64,000 nt of DNA from Mastigias papua (lineage: Eukaryota; Cnidaria; Scyphozoa; Rhizostomeae; Mastigiidae), in NCBI GenBank assembly GCA_964019165.1, contig OZ025269.1:15531187-15595186 (forward strand), written 5' to 3'. The translations under genes were made by a program, and so were the position numbers. Positions 44,001-52,958 of this stretch are shown here, piece after piece (positions within the stretch are counted from its first letter, which is position 1; every line of letters starts with the position of its first letter). The notes below the pieces were generated by a model. The model did no database searches and was not told the DNA's origin. It saw only the letters and a program-made list of their open reading frames with translations.

Positions 44001-44488
44001 TCGCACTTATCTCCTGGACTACCTGTCATGTTGCTAATTGCTATTGAGTCTACTTGTTGGACCTCTTCATTGACCTCCATCGATCTTCCTGCTCCATCAC
44101 ACTCTATAACATTTCCTATTTGTCCATATACGGTATCATCAATTGATCTCCTTATTGCTTCTAGTTCTATGTCAGACAACCATTTCTTCTTTATTATTTG
44201 AGATTTTTGATCAACAAGTCTCTGTTCTGTTATTGCAAACATATTCTGTTCAATCCATAAGTTGTGCATTCTCTTTCTATACCCAATCCTCTTTGGGTTG
44301 CTTTTAAAAAAGCACTCCATTACAACTCTGTTCTCTTCATGAGACCATTTTCGTCTAGTCCTCTTAGCAGTAGCAGGATGACGACCGGGACCACGCTGCT
44401 GTGCCATGGTACACCTGCCGGGCGAGAGACCTTCACTACTAGCTCCAGTCTCATTCACGCCGTTATCTTTAACAATTAAGTTAGACAT
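41057..44488 (-). CDS. LINE-A: intact single-ORF retrotransposon with RT and restriction-like endonuclease (R4/Dong type)
   Basis: 1,143 residues without interruption. The N-terminus has GPGRHPATAKRTRRKWSHEE and a Trp-containing Myb/SANT-like helical domain (residues ~45-115). [60 protein letters not shown] and FMDDLKLY (about residue 664). After the thumb come a CX2CX8HX4C zinc motif (CRMCKQADETVNHLLSEC, about residues 955-972) and RRPDVVIKD...LIVDFAIP (about 1037-1060), the PD-D/E-type nuclease of early-branching LINEs. Family role: cleave the target and prime reverse transcription there. There is no separate ORF1. The copy has a 5' UTR and a (TAA)n tail, so it may be active. The R4/Dong clade is inferred from this layout plus (TAA)n flanks. 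Confidence 0.9.
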   Translation of the reverse strand: MSNLIVKDNGVNETGASSEGLSPGRCTMAQQRGPGRHPATAKRTRRKWSHEENRVVMECFFKSNPKRIGYRKRMHNLWIEQNMFAITEQRLVDQKSQIIKKKWLSDIELEAIRRSIDDTVYGQIGNVIECDGAGRSMEVNEEVQQVDSIAISNMTGSPGDKCDGQMTSEDANQIQLDVECEESNLSEEEELIVEKIKAYAKQQRERLPPLKGVDKNKLKEAVSNINMVLGKVKLNNISQVNDLIYGGAAVVTEMVGMGKKPKERGVPWWRRRLENQVKQLNKDLGRINNLIGQKTIKKKHRDYLQRKYRIKQKSLPAVREEIKQRIVAKTGKIKRYQQRINQFQQNRMFINNEGRFYQHLNGASEHHDSKAPDAIDAINFWSDIWGKEIQHNKEAEWLKNFRSEVGNIEKQRDIVITSKEVKSMLKTFPNWKAPGPDGVQGYWLKNFVSLHSKLAENLNHCLETGETPAWMTIGRTVLIQKDHSKGTVASNYRPITCLPLAWKLLTGIVANEVYTFLEGNDLFPEEQKGCRRNSKGTADLLFIDKMLLKEVKFRKRNLAMGWIDYRKAYDMLPHSWILECLVNLGINGKVQILLQESMKRWKVKLTCGKQELGEVSIKRGIFQGDALSPLLFVIALIPLTSVLRNVKAGYSFVSSKEKINHLLFMDDLKLYAKSEKDLESLIQTVRIFSEDIGMEFGLDKCAVMIMKRGKQIEANGIKLPDEKKIRSLKEDESYKYLGVLEADDLKRLEMKEIIKKEYRRRVRKVLETKLNGHNLIKAINTWAVAVIRYSAPFLDWNKDELQALDRRTRKLMTMHKALHPKSNVDRLYVPRKEGGRGLISVADVTKTAILGLQKYIQESEEKLISAARKLEQVSESAKEFKSRRAKECRQNWIDKAMHGQFIRQTEAVAAKETWAWLSRGGIKRETETLILAAQEQAIRTNQIKAKIDRTQEDCLCRMCKQADETVNHLLSECSKMAQREFKRRHDWLGKKIHWEVCLKYGFDVKRKWYEHEPETTMENDISTILWDFNINTDHVIQARRPDVVIKDKLKNQCLIVDFAIPSDSRIETKEYEKLDKYQDLARELKKLWNMNVRVIPIIIGALGTIPKDLHQRLKEIGIETKIVELQKTVILNSARILRKVLEF

Positions 44489-44775
44489 TTCACTCGTAAG
44501 AGGGTAGTGGATTTTAGGTTACACAACCACAGGTATTTTTTATTGAGACACCATCTCTAGGAAGGTTGCCGACCAAGGCTGAAGAGTCCCACCCACCCAT
44601 AAGACAGATTAACCCCCGCCGGACGCCAACCCGGTATTTCATGATCTCGGGGAGAGCTGGCAGGTACTACACCTTGCTCAGGGGTGACCTGGAGGTAGTT
44701 ATGGCAAAGGGTAACCTCATTATCCCACGTCGAAACTCCATAACCGGATGCAGTTTTATGTCTTACCTAGGACAA
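44489..44775 (-). other. LINE-A 5' UTR with conserved hairpin
   Basis: Between the (TAA)n tract and the ORF start. A ~40-nt element (44614-44652; minus strand CCCCGAGATC ... CCGGGTTGGCGTCCGG then CGGGG) can fold with CCCCG/CGGGG and CCGG/CCGG pairs and recurs in all copies with a 5' UTR. Plus-strand ORFs across this region are antisense shadows. Confidence 0.6.
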
Positions 44776-44801
44776 ATTATTATTATTATTATTATTATTA
44801 T
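44776..44801. repeat. (TAA)n junction between LINE-B and LINE-A
   Basis: ATT units on the plus strand between the 3' UTR of LINE-B and the 5' end of LINE-A. Confidence 0.92.
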
Positions 44802-44901
44802 GTAAATTTGCTGCTCAAATCACTGGTAGATGGTAAACCGATATGTAAAGCGGGGAAGCTGATTATTACCAATAATCAAAGGTTCCTCGTTCTGTTCCTA
44901 C

Positions 44902-47900
44902 TCAGTACTCTAATACTCTCCTCAATATCCTGGCTGTCCCTAATAGTGTGGTTTTTTGCGCAAAATGGATCTCTAACTCTATTCCGATTTGGTCCATAAA
45001 TTTCTTGAAATTGTGTGTTACACTTCCAAGGGCTCCTACAATAACAGGTACTACAGTTACTTTTCGAAGACTCCAAAGCCTTTGAATTTCCCGTTTGATA
45101 TCCTGATATTTCTCAATTTTTTCTTTCTCCTTATCATATATTCTCTTGTCTCCAGGGATGGCAACATCAACAATTATTGCAGACTTTTCAACCTTATCAA
45201 TAATGACAATATCGGGCCTTCTTGCTTCGATGGTGTGATCACATTGAATATTCATGTCCCAAAGAAGCTTATGTGTAGTATTTTCTGAGACTGTTTCTGG
45301 GCTGTGCTCATACCACTGATCAGGCTTTTCAAGCATAAACTTGTCACAAAGTCTCCAATGAATCATCTTTGCGACATTATCGTGTCTCCTCTTATAATCC
45401 GTTTGCGCCAACTTCTTGCACTCACTAACTATATGGCTCACAGTTTCTCCTCTTTCTTTACATAACCTACATATCGGGGAATCAGCTGTCTTATCAATGT
45501 TGTACTTTATATAGTTCGTTCTAATAGCTTGCTCTTGCGCAGCGCATATCAATGCTTCCGTAGTTATTTTCAGATCAGACTTTCTCATCCAACTCCAGGT
45601 TTTTTCTTTATCCGTTGTTACAGGCATATCACTAGCAAACTGACTGTACATTTGTTTCCCCATCCAGGCCTCCATTCTTTTTTCTCTCATCGCATTTTTA
45701 AAGTCATCTTTGCTACAACTTTTTTCAAATTCCAAAATACCGACATGTTTGACACCTTGCAATAATCCCTCCTTGGAATGCTTGAGGTACCATCCCAGAT
45801 TGTTCTCTTCACTTCTGATAACATGTTCACAGCTCATCAATCCTCTTCCTCCATCCTTTCTACTAAGATAGAGTCTATCTACATCACTTTTCGGATGCAA
45901 GCCCTTATGCATAGTAAGTAATTTTCTTGTCTTTCTATCTAATTCCTTTAATTCTTCTACATTCCAAGTTAAAATACCAGCTCCATACCTTAAAACTGCA
46001 ACAGCCCAAGTGTTTATTGCTTTGATCTTATTTTTACCATTCAGTTTAGACTTCAGTATTAACCTTACTCTACGGTTGTACTCTTTTACAAATTGAAGTT
46101 TCATTTCATTTTCTTTAATCTTATCACTTTCCAATATTCCAAGGTACTTATAGCCATCATCATCAATAACTTTCATTAATTTCCCATCTGGCAGTAATAC
46201 ACCTGTGCTTCTAACAATTTTTCCTCGTTGTAAAATGACTGCTCCACACTTGTTAATCCCAAACTCCATCCCTATATCCTTACTAAACATTTGCACTGTC
46301 GTTACAAGAGAATCAATTTGGTCATGAGACTTTGCAAATAGCTTTAAATCATCCATGAATAACAAATGATTTAACTTGGTAACCTTATCACCCAACTCAT
46401 AATGAAAATTAACTTTCCTCAAAACCATAGTGAGAGGTATCATGCATATAACGAACAGAAGTGGTGATAAACTATCTCCTTGGAAGATTCCTCTTCTAAT
46501 GTTAACTTCACCTAAAGAAACTCCCGATGATGTTAATTCCAATTTCCAGTTCTTCATGCTGCTACTCAAAATCCTCTTAATATTATCAGCAACTCCAAAC
46601 AACTCTAGGCATTCTCTAATCCAACTATGTGGAATCATATCATAGGCTTTTCGATAATCGATCCATGCCATAGCAAGGTTGGTATGTCTCCTTTTGCAAT
46701 CCTTGAGCGCTGCCTTGTCTATTAACAGCTGATCCTTAGTCCCTCTGGTTTTTCTTCTACAGCCTTCCTGCTCTTCAGGCAATAGTTTTTCTTTCTCTAA
46801 GAAGTCATAGAGATAATCAGACATAATACCTGTAAAGAGCTTCCACATTATCGGTAAACAAGAAATTGGTCGGTAGTTGTCTACAGCGTTCCCTTTGGTT
46901 ACATCTTTCTGGCACAAAACAGTTCTTCCAAAAGTTAACCACTGGGGAAGTTGTTCGTTTCCACTTAAAATCTCATTCAATTGATGCGCAATTCTTTCAT
47001 GCAGACTTGTCAACTTCTTTACCCAGAAACCCTGAACTCCATCTCTTCCGGGTGCTTTCCAATTTGGTACCTTTCTACTTTGCTTTAAGATGTTTTCCCC
47101 AGTTATGACTAAACCTTCCTGATTCCGATATCTACTGTTGTCCTTCAGTGTCTTGAGCCATTCAGCATTGTAATTGTGTTCTTTACTCTCTCCCCATATT
47201 TCATTCCAAAACATTCTACTTTCCTCCGCATTTGGAATTTCATTTGCTACCCGGTTGTTCCCATTAAGTTCATAATACAATCTTTTCTGGTCATAGTTGA
47301 ACAGTCGGTTTTGTCTGAATTGCTGAAGTCTTTCGGTATATCGATCAATTTTGGCTTTTTTTGCAAGGACTCTCTGTTTCAATTCTTCTAACACAGTTCC
47401 AATTCCTTTCCGACGGATGCTGAATTTTTCATACAGTTTCTCAATCTTCTCTCTTGACTTCACTTCTCCATTTTTATGCCTCGTCAGCAGGTTAATGCTC
47501 TTCTGTAGGTCTTTGATGTCCCTTTCTATTCTACGTTTCCACCATGGTTCAGGGTGGACTGTCCTAGTCTGTCTCTGTCGTTTTAACCCAAGCCGTCTTG
47601 CAACCCAAACAGAAACAGCAATAATGAGATTGTTAGTTTCAGATATATTTGAGGTTTGAAAATACGGCAAAACTTTGTTTACTTCTCTTATAGCCATATT
47701 TAGCTTCTTATATTCAACTTTTTTAAACATTACTCCCTCACAGTTCTCTTTCAAGTTGTATATTTCATTAAGTTCATTCACAATATCAATTTCTTCCTCT
47801 GACGCTTCCTCGACAGAAAAGTTTAATTCAGTTCTATTATTAGATTCTGCAGTCTCAGTTACATCATCCAAACTTTGGGTGTATTCCGGTGTGATATTGT

Positions 47901-48327
47901 TCTCTTCCTCGTTATAGTATACATTACCATTAATCCTTCTTTGTATCATTTCTAACTCTAATTCCGTAAGCCAGCCATTTTTTCTAATCGCCCTTGCCTG
48001 ATCACACACTCGTTGTTCCGAAACATCAAAAAATCCACGTTCTTTCCATTCTTTGTACATCCTTTGCCTATATCCTTTAATTGGGACACCATTCTCGTCA
48101 AGAGGTTTCGATCTAAAATAGCACTCCATCACCACAATATTCACTTCCTTCGACCACTTTTTCCTAGCAGTAGCAGGATGACGACCGGGTCCCCGCTGCT
48201 GGACCGGGGAACACCTGCCGGGCGAGGCACCTTCACATTGAGCTCCAGTGCCATTCACGCCGTTATTTTCAAAATATTGAGAACTCATTTCACTCATAAG
48301 AGGATTAGTGAATTTAAGGTTGCACAA
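44902..48327 (-). CDS. LINE-B: intact single-ORF retrotransposon with RT and restriction-like endonuclease (R4/Dong type)
   Basis: 1,141 residues, uninterrupted. Same layout as LINE-A: GPGRHPATARKKWSKEVN and a Myb-like N-terminus with [75 protein letters not shown] and FMDDLKLF (about residue 656). Zinc motif CRLCKERGETVSHIVSEC (about 950) and nuclease RRPDIVIIDK...IIVDVAIPGD (about 1035). The protein differs from A at many positions, so it is a separate subfamily rather than a recent duplication. The 3' UTR (44802-44901) ends in the (TAA)n that precedes LINE-A. The intact frame and complete ends suggest recent activity. Confidence 0.9.
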   Translation of the reverse strand: MCNLKFTNPLMSEMSSQYFENNGVNGTGAQCEGASPGRCSPVQQRGPGRHPATARKKWSKEVNIVVMECYFRSKPLDENGVPIKGYRQRMYKEWKERGFFDVSEQRVCDQARAIRKNGWLTELELEMIQRRINGNVYYNEEENNITPEYTQSLDDVTETAESNNRTELNFSVEEASEEEIDIVNELNEIYNLKENCEGVMFKKVEYKKLNMAIREVNKVLPYFQTSNISETNNLIIAVSVWVARRLGLKRQRQTRTVHPEPWWKRRIERDIKDLQKSINLLTRHKNGEVKSREKIEKLYEKFSIRRKGIGTVLEELKQRVLAKKAKIDRYTERLQQFRQNRLFNYDQKRLYYELNGNNRVANEIPNAEESRMFWNEIWGESKEHNYNAEWLKTLKDNSRYRNQEGLVITGENILKQSRKVPNWKAPGRDGVQGFWVKKLTSLHERIAHQLNEILSGNEQLPQWLTFGRTVLCQKDVTKGNAVDNYRPISCLPIMWKLFTGIMSDYLYDFLEKEKLLPEEQEGCRRKTRGTKDQLLIDKAALKDCKRRHTNLAMAWIDYRKAYDMIPHSWIRECLELFGVADNIKRILSSSMKNWKLELTSSGVSLGEVNIRRGIFQGDSLSPLLFVICMIPLTMVLRKVNFHYELGDKVTKLNHLLFMDDLKLFAKSHDQIDSLVTTVQMFSKDIGMEFGINKCGAVILQRGKIVRSTGVLLPDGKLMKVIDDDGYKYLGILESDKIKENEMKLQFVKEYNRRVRLILKSKLNGKNKIKAINTWAVAVLRYGAGILTWNVEELKELDRKTRKLLTMHKGLHPKSDVDRLYLSRKDGGRGLMSCEHVIRSEENNLGWYLKHSKEGLLQGVKHVGILEFEKSCSKDDFKNAMREKRMEAWMGKQMYSQFASDMPVTTDKEKTWSWMRKSDLKITTEALICAAQEQAIRTNYIKYNIDKTADSPICRLCKERGETVSHIVSECKKLAQTDYKRRHDNVAKMIHWRLCDKFMLEKPDQWYEHSPETVSENTTHKLLWDMNIQCDHTIEARRPDIVIIDKVEKSAIIVDVAIPGDKRIYDKEKEKIEKYQDIKREIQRLWSLRKVTVVPVIVGALGSVTHNFKKFMDQIGIELEIHFAQKTTLLGTARILRRVLEY

Positions 48328-48575
48328 CCACCAGTGTTTTTATTGAGACACCATCTCTAGGAAGGATGTCAACCAAGACTAAAGAGCCCTCCCTACCCAT
48401 GAGACAGACTAGCCCCCGCCGGACGCCAACCCGGTACTTCAGGGTCTCGGGGAGAGCTAACAGGTACTACACCTTGCTCAAGGGTGACCTGGAGGTAGTT
48501 ATGGCAAAGGGTAACCTCATTATCCCACGTCGAAACTCCATAACCGGTTGCAGTTTTACGTCATACCCAGGACAA

Positions 48576-48576
<1 letters not shown>
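48328..48576 (-). other. LINE-B 5' UTR with conserved hairpin
   Basis: Very similar to the LINE-A 5' UTR over its whole length although the proteins have diverged. The hairpin region is 48414-48452. Ends at (TAA)n. Confidence 0.6.

Positions 48577-48637
<61 letters not shown>
48577..48637. repeat. (TAA)n tract between LINE-B and the inserted LINE-F1
   Basis: About 60 bp of uninterrupted ATT/TTA units on the plus strand. Confidence 0.95.
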
Positions 48638-48640
<3 letters not shown>

Positions 48641-49052
48641 ATGACCTTTCTCCTTCATATAGCAAAGTTGTGTTCGTCAATCTCTCTATGGGTGCAATTG
48701 GGGTTATGGGTTCTTCCTGCAATTCTCTTCTATCCTTACTACATGAGCTACATTTTGATAAGACTATCACAAAAAGAATTATAATGAAAGCCATGAACAT
48801 CTCTATTCGATCCAGCTATTACATTTTCTGTCGTCGAAACAAGCCTTGGACTAACCCAGAACTTTTAACTATTTAATATCCCTATTCCTTATTCGTTTAC
48901 TTCTACTGTTTTTGTTTCATTTTATGTTTTATGCTATGCTCTCTACAAGCAAGCCAATTCTACACTGCCATTTACTTGAGAGGTGTATTATTGTATTTAA
49001 TTAACGATATATTCAATGAGAAGTTTAACAAAAAAAAAAAAAAAAAAAAAAA

Positions 49053-49053
<1 letters not shown>
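48638..49053 (+). pseudogene. LINE-F1: 5'-truncated 3' end of another LINE family, opposite orientation
   Basis: Starts directly after the ATT tract, in the middle of a coding region: VFVNLSMGAIGVMGSSCNSL through RRNKPWTNPELLTI and a stop at 48875-48877. It then has a 3' UTR with GAGAGGTGTATTATTGTA and a poly(A) run (49030-49053), followed by more ATT repeats. The coding piece and 3' UTR match LINE-F2 (60877-61925). It lies inside the microsatellite between LINE-B and LINE-C. Confidence 0.8.

Positions 49054-49087
<34 letters not shown>
49054..49087. repeat. (TAA)n tail of LINE-C
   Basis: ATT units on the plus strand after the poly(A) of F1 and before the LINE-C 3' UTR. Confidence 0.92.
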
Positions 49088-49089
<2 letters not shown>

Positions 49090-49171
49090 CTTAAATGTCA
49101 CAGTTTGTACTGGTTGCTTCTTCATTGGCCGGGTGTAAACAATACACCTAAGGCATTTCATGTCCCAAAGT

Positions 49172-52100
49172 TCAGATACTAAGTACTTTACGAAGGATCC
49201 TTGCAGTCCCTAATAAGCACGTCTTTTGAAGAGACTGAATATTTATTTTTTCTGAGACGTGTCTGATGTTGTTGACCATTCCTATTTTGATGGTACCAAG
49301 TGCTCCTATCACAATGGGTATTACTTCCGTTTTCATTTTCCACATCCGTTGTATTTCAATTTCAAGATCCTTATATTTGCTTTTCTTCTCTATTTCTTTG
49401 CTTGATACATTCTTATCACATGGTACAGTCATGTCTATCAGCTTGCAAATTGAATTTACTCTATCTTTAATTATTATATCAGGCCTGTTTGCACTTAAAT
49501 GTCTATCTGTTTGCACTGCCATGTCCCACAGCACTGTATGTGTGTCAGTATTAGTTACAGTGTCTGGTTGGTGCTCATACCAATTGTCTCCTGTCTTGAT
49601 TCCTAGATCTTTACAAATATTCCAGTGCACAAATGCTGCAGCTTTATTGTGTCTTTCAATGTATTCTACCTTTGCTAATACTTCACACCCTGAGATTATA
49701 TGATCAATTGTTTCGGACTGCTTGTAGCATATTCTGCATCTACTATCAATTTCATTGCCAACTATATTTTTCTGATAATTTCGCGTGTATAGAGCTTGGT
49801 CTTGCGCTGCTGTCAATAATCCCTCTGTTTCTCCTTTGATGTCTGATCTGAGCCAATTGTTTGTATTTTGAGAATCAACATGTGGTTCCCCAATAAGCGA
49901 AGGGTACTTTCCATGCAACTGTTTACTACGCCATCTACTATTCTTCCTCTTAACAAGTTCTTTCTTTATTTCTTGTTTCAGTACTTTTGCATTCTCTGCT
50001 GTTGTTTTGTTTGTACTAGGTGTAAATTTCAAATCTGTCATTTCTGTTTCGATAGCTTTGGCAGTTTTACTAATTGAATACTTTAGTTTTGTCTTCTCAT
50101 GCATAATAATCATATTGCTAGACAAAGTGTTCTTGTTTTCAAGATAGTGGTTAAGCCCAACTATAGCTACTTTATATGCACTCTCTATTTCTATTAGTCC
50201 TCTTCCTCCTTCTTTCCTGGCTATGTAAATTCTGTCAACATCGGATTTTGGGTGTAATATCCCATGCATTGTTAAAATTTTCCTTGTCTTTGAGTCAAGT
50301 TTTTTTAGCTCAGAATATTTCCAATCTATTACGCCAAAACTATATTGAACAACAGGTATTGCCAAACTGTTTATCGCTTCTATTTTGTTTTTTCCATTTA
50401 ACTCTGATCTCAATATTAGTCGCACTCTTCTGCAATACTCCTTTCTGATTTTCTCTTTCATTTTAGTATGTTGTATGCCATCACTTTCATCTACTCCTAG
50501 GTATTTATATCCGCTATTCGGGTCTAATTCACTTATAGTTGCTTCTTGATCCAGCTCAATATTGCCAGTGCTGATAAGTTTACCCTGTTTGAATGATGCC
50601 TTTGCACATTTATCCAAGCCAAAAGTCATTTTGATGTCCTCGCTAAATTGCTTTACAATTTTTAATTCTCCTTGCTGTTGATCATCGTTGGACGCGTAGA
50701 GTTTCAGATCGTCCGTATACAGCAGGTTACTAATTGGCACACTATTCCTGTTCATCTTGTATCCATATCCACTGGCATTAATTTTCTGATGTTAACGGCA
50801 CCAATGCTAAACAGAATAATAAAGGTGAGAGAGAATCCCCTTGAAATATCCCTTGTTTGATACTGATCTTGCCTGTTGTCAAAAGACCTTGAACATGATT
50901 CAGATACATTGTAGTATTCCATGACTTCATTGATTTCTCCATGAAATTTACCATTTTGTGGTTAAATTTATAGATTGACATTGTTTTCAAAATCCAACTA
51001 TGTGGAACACTATCGTAAGCTTTTCTGTAATCTATCCAAGCTACATTTAAGTTTTTCTTCTTCCTCTTGCAATCTTCAATTATTGCTTTGTTCAAAAGAA
51101 GTTGATCTTTGCATCCATATGAAGTTCTTGCACAACCTTTTTGCTCTTCCGGTAATATGTTATTGGATAGGATATGTTTATAGCTGCGCTCTGACAAGAT
51201 TGAAGTCTTATTATTATTTTTTTATTATTATTTTTATTATTATTATTATGTTTAATAGTTCTCAGCTCAAAGCATTGAGTCTTTAAGTGCTTTGGAAATC
51301 TCACTGTGAATGCGGGCACCAACCAGTTGCCAAAGAACTCACAGGCCTTGAACCAGGGTACTTAGGAGACTTCCAATTACTTGATTGTTTAATGGCATTA
51401 TGAACCTCTTCCTTCGTTATTAAATTCCATGTTTGGCTCTCTACATGTGCGTATTTTGCTTCTTCTCGAGTTATCCAATGCTCTTTATCATTATGGTGCT
51501 TTTCTTCTCCTAAGATGCCTCTCCAAAATTGTTCTATCTCTTCTTTGCTCGGTGGATTCTTTACTTTTATTTCTTTTTTACTCAGGGACATATAAAATTT
51601 CTTGCGATCATTGTTAAAGAGTCTGTTTTGATTGTATTGCTTGCTTCTCTTGGCATATCTTCGCAATCGCTGAGCTTTTGCTTGAATCTTCATTTTAAGG
51701 ATTTCCATTATAGCTTCAGAATCTTTCTTTGTTTTGATGTTGTACTTCCTCTGAATCCCATCTCTTTTCCTTGACTTTTTCAGTTTGTTCTCTTCTTTTG
51801 ACATTTCTGTCAGGAACGACAGTTCCCCTCTCATCCTCTCAATCTGTTTCTCTATTCTAATTTGCCAGTTAGGTTTTGCATGCGATATTTGATGCCTTTG
51901 CTGTTTTGGTGTCTTCCCTACTCTATCAGAGATCACAAAGCCTGTTGCATATAACAGCCGGTCGATTTCATTGAGTGACTTTCCTGGTACATAATGTTCT
52001 AGAACTGAATTACTTTGATTGATTAATGCTTTCAGCTGTTTGGTAAGGGACAATTTAGGTAAGGGTGGTCTGTCCTTTACTTCGATATATTCAAGATCTG

Positions 52101-52728
52101 CATACTTACTGAAAATTTCCTCTACTAATTCACTTGAATCAATTACAAATGCTGCATTTTTGTTGATTCCCACTGTAAATACTTCTCCTTCAGCCTGTTG
52201 GTCGTATTCTTCAACAATAGTTTCGTTATTCTCATTCGTATTTGCATTCATGTAACGACTTTCTTGTTCTATATATACTTTAATTTGATCTATCTCAATT
52301 GCTGTTAATTTGTTGTTCTTTTCTATATATCGCCTCTGACTGGCTATCTTGTTTGCATCCATATTTGGTCTAGCATTTGGATTTCTTTGTCGCCAAATTC
52401 TATACGTCTCCTTTGTGATATTATCTTTCAAGGGCTCTGCTTGTGCTTTGTAGTAACATAGCATCACTTCTTTATATTCCTCACGTGTCCATTTGTGTCG
52501 TTTACCTTTCGTTTGTTGGTTACAAATAGGACTTGATACTGCTGCAGGTGGGCTCTGTTGAGAGTAGCTCCCATTTGAGTTACCATCTACATTTTCTCGG
52601 GAGGGGAGATCAGTAGCTAACTTTTCGACCTCAGCCTGATCACTCACTGAGGGACGCGCTCCTTGGTAACCCGCGCGACGAGCGATGCGGTATGAAATTC
52701 TGGTAGGTTGTACGTTCATGTTGACATG
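49172..52728 (-). pseudogene. LINE-C: R4/Dong-type retrotransposon, divergent subfamily, broken
   Basis: Same plan as LINE-A/B but a distinct subfamily close to LINE-G. N-terminal Myb-like region (KRHKWTREEYKEVMLCYYKA); RT blocks [28 protein letters not shown] and LLYTDDLKLYAS; zinc motif CRICYKQSETIDHIISGC; nuclease NRPDIIIKD...LIDMTVPCD. It is split into three pieces: a frameshift near 50756-50777, and a replacement at about 51200-51370 where roughly 85 RT residues are missing and foreign DNA with an (AAT)n tail is present. The start at MNVQP (about 52720) is more likely than the upstream in-frame ATG in the TAA tract. Confidence 0.85.
51205..51370 (-). mobile_element. Short LINE 3'-end insertion with (AAT)n tail inside LINE-C
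   Basis: On the minus strand, an unrelated segment (from GTACCCTGGTTCAAGGCCTG) runs into CTATTAAACAT and an imperfect (AAT)n tail at about 51209-51252, then LINE-C resumes. About 85 codons of LINE-C RT are absent at this point, so the insertion came with a deletion. Confidence 0.55.
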
Positions 52729-52785
52729 AGGTGGTAGACTAGCCCCCGCCGGACACCAACCCGGAATTTCGTGGTCTCGGGGTTT
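52729..52785 (-). other. LINE-C short 5' leader with conserved hairpin
   Basis: The hairpin (52744-52782; minus strand CCCCGAGACCACG ... CCGGGTTGGTGTCCGG then CGGGG) lies at the very start of the element, immediately after (TAA)n. LINE-C lacks the ~110 nt found upstream of it in A, B and D. Confidence 0.6.
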
Positions 52786-52848
52786 TATTATTATCATTAT
52801 CATTGTTAATATTATTATTATTGTTATTATTATTATTATTATTATTTG
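52786..52848. repeat. (TAA)n junction between LINE-D and LINE-C
   Basis: ATT units with some ATC/GTT variants between the LINE-D 3' UTR and the LINE-C 5' end. Confidence 0.88.
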
Positions 52849-52958
52849 TCCATCATGTCCATCACAGATAAAGTTTTCTGGAATGTTCTAATGTGTTATG
52901 CTTTGAGAGCGGGTGACAACAAGTCACCAAGGGTCTCAAAGTTCCTTTCTTCTGATAT

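Noticed and set aside
44489..44775. HDV-like ribozyme at the LINE 5' ends
   Set aside because: I could not form the nested double pseudoknot or locate the required P1/P1.1 strands by eye. Only the hairpin is supported.
44566..44805. A plus-strand ORF family (PRRTPTRYF..SGRA..YYTLL type), also at 48366, 56976 and 60824
   Set aside because: They lie antisense over the conserved LINE 5' UTR. The similarity follows from nucleotide conservation, and lengths and ends vary.
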